From Nissolia schottii (lineage: Eukaryota; Streptophyta; Magnoliopsida; Fabales; Fabaceae): 64,000 bases of DNA. The notes beneath the pieces were generated by a model. It worked only from the letters and a program-made list of their open reading frames with translations. It ran no database searches and was not told the DNA's origin. A program made the position numbers and the translations under genes. The stretch is taken from contig QANU01105209.1 of the NCBI GenBank assembly GCA_003254905.1, positions 1,096,263 through 1,160,262 of the forward strand. The letters are read 5' to 3'. This document shows, piece by piece, positions 41,447-51,743 of this stretch; position 1 is the first letter of the stretch, and the number at the start of each line of letters is the position of its first letter.

Positions 41447-43371
41447 GACGTCACCTACCCAGTTGACATATGTCTATCTGTACATAGCACATATCATTTT
41501 CCTTTTTATTTTTGTGAATCTATGTCATTAAGTTCCTCTTTAAACAATCTTCTCCTCAAACATATATAGTAGGTTCGGTTTCTCGTCCTAAAGGCACAAT
41601 AATATAGTGAACATCACATCACAGACATAGATATTGCATAGATAACTCACTCGATCGATAGATACAAATATGAGCATATGGAATTACCTCTCTCTACAGA
41701 AACTGCGTCAGAGCAGTATTCACATTTCTCGCGCAACATCTAAATATAGCTTTTCCATATCCAGTATAATTGAGCTACACCATAAAATCATTCCCTTCAA
41801 ATTCAATAGTCCTCACACTTTCTGAGAAAACAGTGAAATTCATGACATTAACAAACAGAGATTTGTAGATACAGCATATTTATCAAAACCAAATAAAAAA
41901 TCGCAAGCACCTCAAGGTCCGGATTATGATCAAACAAGTCACGTGCATCGACGTCCAACCAGTCTACTTCGATTTCGATTGAAGGAAATGAAAATGGTGC
42001 GACGAAATTACGAGGAGGTGCAAACCTTTATTTAGACGCGCCGGAGAAGAATCACAAGTCATGGTTTTCTCTTCTTGTGTGAGACTGAGAGCACAAAGGA
42101 GATGTGAATTGTGGTTTACTCTGCAGTATGGAAGATTTGATTTTCCCGCCAGAAATTATTGGGCTTAATTTTGGGTTTTGAGATTTCAGACGTTGATCCG
42201 TAGATGGACTGGAATATTTGGGCTCTCAAATAGGTTTTTGAAAAATAACAAAAAATCAACAAGGTATATGCTTCCAAGAGGATTTTATATTCTGAAATTC
42301 TCGCGCTGTTGTATTTATAAAAGGCATGTGGATCGTCTAAAGTGGTTTTGTACCTATGCAAGGTTAATTTATGTGTTTAGGCTATGTTCTAGTACAAGCA
42401 TCCTTGTACAAATATAATTTCTCGTCCTCTTTTGCAACAGCACAAATGCACCAGAAATTCTGGCTTCAACGCAAAATTAACATGTTATTTTTAGATATAC
42501 ATAATAAATGAGGGTCCTACTATTTTTATTTTAGGTCTCACCAAATATTTTTAGGTCCATCAATTGAAACTTATATTTATTATATATGTTCTGATGTGTT
42601 AATATTTTGCCCAAAATAAAAATTTCTTTAAACACATATATCTTGATGCATGTTTAAAAATAACGATAATAAAGTCAAAATTAATTCTAACTTTTATAAA
42701 AAGTGAAAATTTCTCACCTTCGACCATTAAAATTGAACATGTTATTGGTCGCTTTTGGTATGTACGGCCATTTTCCAAAAAGAAAGTAGAAAGAACTTGT
42801 CAAGAACACGCCTTTCTTTTAACAGCCATATTTATTGCCCCAAACTGATATTCATCTATTAAAAAAGTGTAAACCCACAAAAGAAAGAAGGGAAAAAAAC
42901 CCTTTGGTTTTAAGCTTCTTTCCAGTTATCATATCATAATACTTTTTACACAACGTAATATTTGTTATGATCAGCATCTGGTGGCCGGCTAATTACATTA
43001 AGTAAAGCATCAAACTATACTATCTTTTTTTTTGGGGCGGTACATGCATCAAACTAAATACTTTAATTGTTAACTTTAACATAGTATTCCAGACAAGAAT
43101 CAAATTATCAATTACGTAAATGAGTATTCATTCTCGTGACATCCAGCTAATTAATTAGTAACAAGCAATTCTTCATTAGAAATTTTGTATCCACCATCAG
43201 GAAATGGGAATTACACAGAATGACTAGTATCAGCAAGCTGAAAGCCATTTGTGGGAAAGATTAATCCGCGTCATCCGGAAATTAATTTATTATTGTCATT
43301 GATTCGGGCTACGTACTATGCAATGTGCTGTATTATACTTAGTTTAGTATAACACAAGACTCGTTTAGTTA
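41447..43371. other. Intergenic region with a possible small minus-strand transcript
   Basis: After the RD19 3' UTR, about 41800-42115 has coding-like composition on the minus strand (separate entry). 42116-43371 is AT-rich and shows no gene. A few short frames there have no recognisable product. Confidence 0.4.
41911..42062 (-). CDS. Possible small unrecognised minus-strand gene (coding-like)
   Basis: An ATG at 42062 starts a 32-residue frame (MTCDSSPARL..., stop at 41964-41966). A different frame over 42025-41911 reads FAPPRNFVAPFSFP, then IEIEVDWLDVDARDL, then FDHNPDLE, which looks far more protein-like. It is bordered by a possible acceptor (AAATAAAG) and a possible donor (GAG|GTGCTT). 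The two frames conflict, so the true structure is unclear: a spliced gene, a frameshifted remnant or chance. I recognise no family. Confidence 0.25.
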
Positions 43372-43380
43372 GTTAATTCA
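43372..43380. repeat. Left 9-bp target site duplication of the MULE
   Basis: GTTAATTCA, directly before the left terminal inverted repeat and identical to 50072-50080. Confidence 0.9.
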
Positions 43381-43595
43381 GAGTTTTTTTATTAAAATAT
43401 CCTTCTTCCTCAAACAAATTACCAAAATGTCCCTATTTCTAAACATTTTATAGGAATACTCCTGTTTTGACTGATGTGGCACTCGCGGCAATGTGGCGAG
43501 CCATGTCAAATTCGCCAACTCGTTTGGCGATTTCCTCTCAATTTCGCCAACTCTCCTAAAAAATCCTTCACAATTTTGCCAACGTGGACGCCACA
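43381..43595 (+). repeat. Left terminal inverted repeat of the MULE
   Basis: This pairs with the reverse complement of 49841-50071. Shared blocks include CCTTCTT, ATTTTAYAGGAATRCTCCTGTTTT, CACTCGCGG, GGCGATTTCCT, TTGCCAACTCTCCT and CGCCACA. Confidence 0.9.
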
Positions 43596-43597
43596 CT

Positions 43598-43990
43598 GCG
43601 AGGGGGGAAATGTTACCTTTGCATCCACTCATACGATGCAAAGATAACATTTTCTGCCCTCGCATCACCATCGCCATAATCGGAGGATCACAAGGCCAGG
43701 TCGACGAATCCGGTGTATGTGCGATTAGTTGAAAATGTGTGAGGTTTCTTGTCGATTATACTGATGGTAATGCGAGGGGGAAATGTTACCTTCATATCCA
43801 CTCGAGGTTCCACCCTTGAGGATACGACGATGCAAAGATAACATTTTTTACCCTCGCATCACCATCCCCATAATCAAAGGATCACAATTGGTCATGTCAC
43901 TATCCCGGTTTGGGTGGGTTGGAAAGGTTGTGAGACTCATCGATTGTGAGACTCATTGCATCCATCATCATGCATAATCGATGAGCCTCA
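43598..43990. repeat. Two related hairpin-forming repeats inside the MULE
   Basis: GCGAGGGGGGAAATGTTACC...CCCTCGCATCACCATC occurs at about 43597-43675 and again at about 43769-43870, and each forms an imperfect hairpin on its own. The second copy has an insertion of about 20 bases. A third inverted pair (ATCGATTGTGAGACTCAT...ATAATCGATGAGCCTCA) follows at about 43938-43991. Confidence 0.7.
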
Positions 43991-44439
43991 CCACCTTTTC
44001 GACCCAACCTAAATCGGGACCTTGAAGCTAAATTGGGATGAACTCCTGCCGATTTAAGAGAATAATTTTTTAGTTTATAGTTTTTTAATTTAAAATTTTT
44101 AATTAATGTAGTTTTTTTAATTTTTTAGTCTATAATATATATGTTATATTCACTTAAATTAAGTTTTTTAATTTTTTGGTTTGTTAGTTTATCCAATTAA
44201 TAATATTTATGTTATATCTAAATCAATAATAATTAAATTAAAAATAAATAATAATTTTAAAAAATAAATAAATTGAATGAAGGCAAAAATTTCTTGTAGC
44301 GAACTTATGTATGATAAACCCTAAATAATAAATAATAATTAAAATAATATATATACTCATAACTTATGTATGAATTAATAAGTAATAATAAATAATAATA
44401 AACATACATGATTAAAATAATAACAAAAGGGTAACAATT

Positions 44440-46292
44440 AGTTAATTGAGTTTTACCGTCGGACAAAGCCGACGGTAATGTTAATCCTAAATGATGCGTT
44501 TTGGACTTGACATGGAATGTTGCGTTTCCCAAAATTAGTACCGTCGCTGATGGCCCCCCCGACGGTAACCAAAAAATTTTTGGCACCAAAATTTGGCGCC
44601 TTTTTTAGTTTGCCTTCAGAAAATTTTAAATAACCGACGGTAATCTTCGCATGCAAATGCTGTGTTTTGTGATACTCATTACCGCCGGTAGTGACCAACG
44701 GTAACAAATACACAAAACGCAACGTTTGTGCTTCGACATGGAATGCTGCGTTTGGTGAAAATGGTCACCATCAGTGATGGTGATGCCGACGATAATGGAA
44801 AATTTTTGGCACCAAACTTTGGCTCCTTTTATTTGATTATTGTCGGTTTCGCCAACGGTAATATTCAAATGCAAACACTGTGTTTTGGAGAGCTCTTTAC
44901 CGTTGGGATTGCCGACGGTAATATGTTTAATGAAATGTTGCGTTTTGTATATCGTTATTACCATCGATATTTACTATGACCGGCGTTCATTGGCGACGGT
45001 AATGTCTCAGACCACAACACTTAAACGAATTTCCTTTCTCTTCTTTTCATTTTCTTCTTCATCTCTTCCCTTCCTCCATTCTCTTCCCACCACTTCCACC
45101 ATTGCCACCACCATTACCACCACTCCACCGCGCCACCACTGCCTCTTGTTTCACACATTTATTGGTTCGTTTGTTTCTTTTTCTCCTTTGTTAATTGTTT
45201 TATTTTTTTAAAACTATGTCTTGTTTTCTTTACTATGTGAGATTTTCCTTCATTTTTTTATTACCTTTTCGTTTGTTTTTTACTATGTCTATTTTTTTCT
45301 CCTTTGTTTTTTTTATCACTATGTCTATTTTTTCTCCTTTGTTTTTTTTTTTATCACCTTTGTCTTGCTTTTGTATTCAAATACAAATTGCCTTTGGTTA
45401 TTTTCAAGCCTCAAATCTATTGTTCTCCTTTGTTTTTATTAAATATAGGAGTGCAATATTATTGTCTCTTTGTTGATATGCGCTGAACTTGTAGTTGTCA
45501 TATATGTTAAGATATGAACTTGTATTTTTGGTCTATCTTAGAATATGAACTTGTAAGCTACTACTTATTGCTAACAACTTGTAGCTTAATTGGAGATATG
45601 ATGTATGTTTCTCTCTCCTACAATAGAATGTAACACATGCAACAAACTTCTAATGATGTAATCAGCACGTTATTACGCTATTAAAAATTGTTTGCAGCAA
45701 TGAGAGCTATTTGGACACAAGGCCAAGACCGACACCTGTTTATAACAATCCAGGCGAATAGGGTATGTAATCGAATTTATTTATAACAACATTTATTTAA
45801 AATAAATAATAATTTATTAAAATAATTCTTTTTAAATAGTCAATTCTTACTGTCGGCTATAGCCAACGGTATAGCCTAAACCCTACAACCGACAGTATAT
45901 CCCAACAGAAAATACTGGTGGATCTAAATTGACGATAAAAGGATTAAAATACTAATATTTAGACAATAAAAAATTAGTATCTTTACCGTCGGCTAAAAAA
46001 AACTCACCGACGGTAGAAGATAAAATAGTAATATTTTTATCGTCGGCAGCGCCCGACGTTAACCGACAGTAAACTGGTTCAAATGTACCCCTATGCGAAC
46101 CGGTTTCCGTTGGTTAATCCCAACGATAATTACCATCGGTTAACGTCCACCGACGGTAAATCTATTACCATCAAGCCCTTTAACGCCGGTTCCCGGACCG
46201 ATGGTAAAGTCGACGGTAAGGTCGAAAGCCGACGGAACACTCGCAAAATTTCGACGGTAAATCTGACGGCAATAGACTATTTTCTTGTAGTG
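44440..46292 (-). mobile_element. CACTA-like (EnSpm) element block, incomplete, nested in the MULE
   Basis: About two dozen copies of ACCGTCGG or its complement, mostly arranged as short palindromes (TACCGTCGG...CCGACGGTAA), fill 44.45-45.0 kb and 45.85-46.26 kb. Such subterminal arrays are typical of CACTA elements. The right edge reads TTTTCTTGTAGTG and ends at 46292; its complement is CACTACAAGAAAA, a standard CACTA terminus. No matching left terminus in the correct orientation was found. The related TTTCTTGTAGCG near 44290-44301 points the same way. The middle (45.0-45.8 kb) is pyrimidine-rich and AT-rich with no transposase. Confidence 0.7.
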
Positions 46293-46669
46293 ATAATTTT
46301 CCATTCCCAAAGACCAAAATAAATTTAATGGCACCAGAAGCAAAAATGGTAATCTTTTGTCACTTATAATCTTGATTATGATAACAAATTCTTATGTAAT
46401 AAAAATTGCACATTCATATAAAATTGAATATAATAAAAATACATAAGTTAAAAGTACACTACATAAGTTAAAATACAAAGTGCACCGAATGGGTACAATT
46501 TGGATCCTGGAGCTCCTCTGCGGGTTCGGGGTCGCCGAGACAGGTACCTACAAGGACTACGACGCTCAAGTCAGTGAAGGTTCGAAACAATAGGGGAATA
46601 AAGGGGGAAGTGGGTTCTGGCGCACCTGGTGTGTTACTTAGGTTTAAATACCTGAGTGGTGTGCGTTGC

Positions 46670-46884
46670 TCCCTAGAGGGAGGATATCACAGGGCGAGAA
46701 TCTCTCTGATCATTGGCAGGGATCGTGGAGCATTGCTCCCTGGAGGGAGGATGTCAGGGGGAGAGAATTTCTCTCATCATTGGCGGGGATCGTGTGACGT
46801 TTCTCCCTGGAGGGAGGATGTCAGGGGGCGAGAATTTCTCTGATCATTAGCGGGGATCGTGGAGCATTGTTTCCTGGAGGGAGG
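46670..46884. repeat. 67-bp tandem repeat, about 3.2 copies
   Basis: Units begin TCCCTRGAGGGAGGAT at 46670, 46737 and 46804, with a partial unit from 46871. Each contains CGAGAAT or GAGAAT, CTCTSATCATT and GGGATCGTG. The three full copies have the same length and few differences, so the duplication is fairly recent. Confidence 0.9.
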
Positions 46885-46963
46885 GGAGGTTCCAAGATGA
46901 ACCTTAATGACCCAGTCTATAACAAAAAGCCAACAAAATCTTAAATTAAACCTAACAAATCCA

Positions 46964-49383
46964 CTAATGCTGAGTATCAGAGCGTTGCAATATAGGATGA
47001 GGATCAGATGGTCTAGGATGAGGATCAATTGACATGCCAGCCTGTGATGGATAAGTATATGGGGGCTGGTAAGGATACACTGATGGTGGGTAAGAATGTG
47101 GTGGTGGTGGTGATGGTGATGGGTAAGGGTATGATAGTGGTGGGTAAGGGTAAGGGTAAGAGTAATTTGGTGGTAGAGGATATGGAGCAACTGATGGGTG
47201 AGATGGTCGCTTAGCAGCGTCATTATTAGTTGTAGCAGTGACCTCATGCTGAGTACTTTGGTGGCTTGAAGACTAAGATGCTTCAGCATTACGAACTCGT
47301 TTTCATTCATCTGCTAATCTAGTTCTTCTTCTACGACTTGTCCTCCTATCACCTTAGTTATTGTCATCAGTGGGCGGTGGAATGTTCGTCATAGAAGGCG
47401 AAGCTAATTGAAGTTGTTCCCTTGAAATCCAGCCATGCTCCTATAATGCAGATAGGATAACCTCGGTTGATGTTCGAAGCTTGTCCATGTTAAATGCAGA
47501 CTGAGGATCAACAGGCACATTGTGAAGTTGCTCCGCAATGTCAGTCTAACAAGTTGAAGTACAAATAATTATCATCAATAATACAAAATAAATCCTTTAC
47601 AAAAAATTATTGACATGAAACTTACCACAACACCTAGATTTGCCAAAGTGCGACCGATCCAACGTCGATTTATTTTTTTTATACCATTGCATGTATTGTG
47701 AACGTGCAATAAGAGGCACACGTAATGCTCTCTGACTAACAATTCGCACTCGATGATTATCCTAGTAGGCAATATATTGTCTATGCACATCTGGCCAATA
47801 TTAGTCAGTCTTTTCGGCTAGGGTGATGTTATGCAGATGATCCGGCTGATGTGGCCTCGTTGGTATAGGTTGATCCATACCAAACTGACGCATAACTCGA
47901 TCAGGTTGGTGCCACTCAATGATGAAAAAGCATATCAGAGGGACCACTGCTCGCCTAATGTCTTCCCCTGCGATGCAAAAGTCGGGAAGTTCTGCCAAAA
48001 TTTCTGCAGTATATAACTGTCATACAATCTAAGAAAAAGTGAACAAAGTTAGTAAGAACATTATAATCGAAAGTGAAATAATAAAAATACACATATTTAT
48101 ATAATTACCTCATTTTTGTTCAAGTTATCGAAGAAATGACGATAATACTAGAGAAAAGGCAATGGAGAATCTGATAAAACTTTATGAGTGTGCCACCCAA
48201 TTCAAATTTAAATGCAAAACATATTAGTAAATCATAAAATGCAAATTGAATGTGCAATTCAAAAAGAATACACAAACAAATAAATAATACTTACTTAAAT
48301 CCCAATGGACGAAAGTGTGCACGATCAGCCAGATATTGATTCCCCAATACTGGAGAATAGTGCAAGGGTCTCCAATGTCATGGTGATCATAATATGTAGC
48401 TAGGGGTGAGAATAGGCTAGGCGGCCTGTCAAGGCCTGTAGCCTGACCTAGTCTGTTTTAGTAAAAAGGCCAGGCCCAGGCCATTTTCAAAGTCTGTTTC
48501 AGTAAACAGGCCAGACCCAGGCTATTACGAAAGCCTGTTAGGCCTATCAGACCGACCTGTTCACTCACTGAGACTCGAACCCAAGACCTTTACCATTCAA
48601 TGTAATGCTTTATCCACTAGACTAGCATTACCTTTTGCAACATTTTATGCAATCATATTTATTAATCTAAAGAGTCCCCAGCTATATGTTGCAGCATTGG
48701 CGAAGTCCTCTAGAAGTAGGAGGAACATAGAATGCACTCATGACCCTGAATGGTTTGGAAACAATGTGCCTCCAATGAAATGCAGCAAGCATGCTCGTGT
48801 ATATTGCTGGACAAAACATCGTCTACATCGTCATCAGGCTCATTGTTAAGTAACTCAACTAGTCATGACAACTGAATATGCGATCCAGAATACCCACTCC
48901 ACTCTGCACTGGTGGTCGCGCACCAAGTAATTCTTCACAGCGATCCACCAAGTGATCATCCTGAGTACGGCCAATCACAGCATGATCATCAATAGGAAGA
49001 CCAGAAATAATGCCAACATCCTCCAACGTCATGGTGCACTCCCCATTAGGCATATGAAATGTATGTGTCTCAGGACATCATCTCTCTATCTGCGTTGTGA
49101 TCAAATGGTGATCAACAGTGCAATATCCCATATGAACAACCCCTATAAAACCCGCTTGCTTTAAGTAAGGAATAATACAATCTAGTGGGTCTCTATGTTT
49201 TTCTAAGTGTTTCGCAGCGTGTACACGCATAACACGTAAGATCATATCACAAGCCCCATTCCAAATATATTATGACACATGACAGTTTTGTAACTCTAGA
49301 CCAGAAGCGTCCTCCGGACCAGGGTTCTCACCCAAAATCATACATAAACACAAATACATGTCCTCTAATAAATGTTCAACCAT
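46964..49383 (-). pseudogene. Plant mobile domain (PMD, MAIN-like) protein, decayed
   Basis: Minus-strand pieces in order match the PMD family: a start region with GENPGPEDASGLEL, then HRDPLDCIIPYLKQAGF, then CPETHTFHMPNGECTMTL with EDVGIISGLPIDD, then LLHFIGGTLFPNHSGS and TYSWG, then RRAVVPLICFFIIEWHQPDRVMRQFGM, and a Pro/Tyr-rich tail ending at 46964. Known stops are TAA 49270-49272, TGA 49078-49080, TAG 48859-48861, TAA 47801-47803 and TAG 47762-47764, plus frame shifts near 48.7-48.85 kb and an inserted SINE. PMD proteins such as MAIN and MAIL1 act in silencing and meristem maintenance in Arabidopsis, but many copies ride in transposons. This copy cannot encode a full protein. Confidence 0.85.
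48396..48633 (-). mobile_element. tRNA-derived SINE inserted in the PMD pseudogene
   Basis: On the minus strand the head carries an A box (TAGTCTAGTGGATAAAGC) and a B box (GGGTTCGAGTCTC, at 48570-48582) with the spacing of a pol III internal promoter. The body has repeated GGCCTGGCC and CTGTTTACT words and ends in a CCTATTCTCACCCCTAGC segment. PMD sequence resumes on both sides. I could not define a target duplication. It is not a functional tRNA gene. Confidence 0.72.
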
Positions 49384-49840
49384 AACAACACATAATGTTA
49401 AACTAGTTTAACTTGATTAACAAACTAATATAGACAACATTTATATAATACTACTACATATACTATACTATACTACACTATGCATCAATCTATCATAAAT
49501 TGCTACTAATATAGACAATATACAATACTATACTACTCTATACATCAATCTATCATGAATTGCTTAGCAAACTAATATAGCCAACATTTATATAATTAGT
49601 TTAAAGAAATTAATTCACACATACTAAAACTTACAAGTCTGTCACACAAATTGAATTCAAGAACTGGACAGCTAGTCTTCAGCAATCCAAGAGCTGTACA
49701 GAGAATTAGGAATTTTAGAGAGAGAAATTTTTTAGAGAGATAGTGGATTTTCAAAAAATGAGAATGGTGGTGGGGTGGTGGGTTTGATCTATAGTCACCG
49801 GGGAAAAATTCGTCAAATCGGTTGGCGAATACTTAACAAA

Positions 49841-50071
49841 TGTGGCGTGCAGATTGGTGAAATTGTGAAGGATTCGCCAGGAGAGTTGGCAAAATTGAAA
49901 GGAAATCGCCAGGCGGTTGGATTCGCCAGGCTGGTTGACGAATCTGACGTGGGTCGCTACCCTACCGCGAGTGTCACGTCAGCCAAAACAGGAGCATTCC
50001 TGTAAAATATTTGAAAACATGGGCATTTTGGTATTTTATTTGAGTAAGAAGGGTATTTTAGTAAAATACTC
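49841..50071 (-). repeat. Right terminal inverted repeat of the MULE
   Basis: Complementary partner of 43381-43595, about 16 bases longer because of small insertions. It ends in ATACTC at 50071. Confidence 0.9.
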
Positions 50072-50080
50072 GTTAATTCA
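50072..50080. repeat. Right 9-bp target site duplication of the MULE
   Basis: GTTAATTCA, identical to 43372-43380. Confidence 0.9.
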
Positions 50081-51743
50081 AGTACAAAGGCCTCAGGTTG
50101 TGTCACTTGGAATATCAATCAATTCTTATTGTTATAGTAAGGCTGCCTTTCTATAGAAGCTTAATCGCCTATTGTTTATCTAGAGTGTTTACTGCAAAAG
50201 TTTATAGCTTGAACTGAATTCACAAATTGCCTAAACTCTTATAATAGTCTCTTGCTTAGTAAGAAAATCATTTTTGATAAATAAAATTGTGAAAGACATT
50301 TCTATTGCAATTTCAGAAGATAGAATATTAAAGATTACTTATCCTCCTCACAAATGTGTTTCTGAAAAATACTTACTATTGGTTTAACAGGTCGCTGCAT
50401 CAGAAAATGTATCATGTGTTATATTAAATTATTTTTGGTCACTGAATGATTCCTTCCAAGTCCCAACTCCTTTGTCAATATATACACGTGTGCTCATTCG
50501 CCCACATGTGTGAACTTCTAGAAAACATGATAGGTTTTACAAACCTATGCAATATGAAGATTAATATATTTAACTGGTTTCAAGCACGGCCGAAAGGAAA
50601 AGAAAGGAGACAAAAATGCGTTTACTAACAATAAGTTGGGTAAACTCAACCTGATTTTGAGATGGCATATCAATAAATTAAATAAATAAAAATAACTTCT
50701 GCATTTTGTGTTCAGTATCCGCGAGCCATTGAAACAAACAAAAACGCCTACCATTCTTTGACAAAATACTCAGCTTACCAAACAGCATGTTCTCCCTTTT
50801 AGTTTATGTTATCATGTGTGCTTGTTCCTATCTAGAAACTTTGGATTTGATGCGTCCAATATATATAGACACGGCGACATATAAAAGGAATTGTATATTT
50901 GTGTTAAATATGAATGGTCTTGAAAACATGGAAACTTGTTCCAACTTTGCTTCTAGCTGGCAAAAGTATATAGACTTATCGGAACAATGGTGATAAGAGG
51001 GACTGGAAGTTTAGGAAACACTATGATTAACAAAATCTTTAAAAAAGTGAATCACAACAAAACAAGAAGACAAAACGGCAAAACCTACATGTATAGGGGG
51101 CAGGCGCAGGCCGCACAAGCTAAATTATCAAAGTAACCACTACTCATACATACATAAAGAGTCACAAAAGTTGTGTATAACATAAATAAATAAAAGTGGA
51201 TAATAAAAAGACAATTCTCACTTAAAATTATAGGTCTCATTACGGAAAGAAAAAATTGTGAGTACGATGAAACTTATATTTTTATAAAAAAAAAATTAGT
51301 TCTTATGATCCATATTTATATTATACATACAACATTTTTTATAAAAAGTAATTGAGTCATCTGAAGAAAAAAAAAAGAACAAAGGTCTCCATTTACATAT
51401 GTTGGAATATAGACAATAATCGCGTCTACTTAAGCATTAATTAAATAAATGCTCCAAGAAAGTGGCTAACTAGTTGAATTAGCAAGAACTCAACTGTATA
51501 TATTTCATCATCAATTAATGCCTATTCCCTTCTACTCTTCAAAATCCTCGCATCTAATTTTCTTGTCATGCAGAGATATTCTTAAATGCATAGAAAAAGT
51601 TTTGTTATATATCACCAATCACTTGACATATCAACTCTACGAGTCACAATTTATCTCTCACTTTTTCTACCCTTTTAATACAATAGTTGATGCGTCCAGT
51701 AACAAATTATTCAGTGCAAAACTCTTCTCTTGCTCGGCGGGAT
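50081..51743. other. Intergenic region
   Basis: AT-rich spacer between the MULE and the SRS gene. The frames at 50787-50993 and 51518-51787 are unremarkable, and the second overlaps the SRS gene end. No repeats or RNA genes are seen. Confidence 0.45.

Larger units (their letters stand above)
43381..50071. mobile_element. Mutator-like element (MULE), non-autonomous, 6.7 kb, carrying a PMD pseudogene
   Basis: Long terminal inverted repeats (about 215 and 231 bases) start GAGT at both ends and are flanked by a perfect 9-bp duplication, GTTAATTCA. Long TIRs with 9-11 bp duplications are the hallmark of plant MULEs. No MURA or FAR1-like transposase is visible, so the element depends on one supplied elsewhere. 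Inside, left to right: two hairpin repeats (43.6-44.0 kb), AT-rich DNA, a CACTA-like block with many ACCGTCGG palindromes (44.4-46.3 kb), a 67-bp tandem repeat, a broken plant-mobile-domain gene on the minus strand, and a SINE within it. PMD genes are known passengers of plant Mutator-like and Gypsy elements. Confidence 0.88.

Noticed and set aside
46777-47310. 177-codon minus-strand frame rich in His and Leu
   Set aside because: It is a shifted frame of the Pro/Tyr-rich tail of the PMD pseudogene and runs on into the 67-bp repeat.
48540-48633. tRNA gene on the minus strand
   Set aside because: A and B boxes are present, but no full cloverleaf is formed and the SINE body follows directly.
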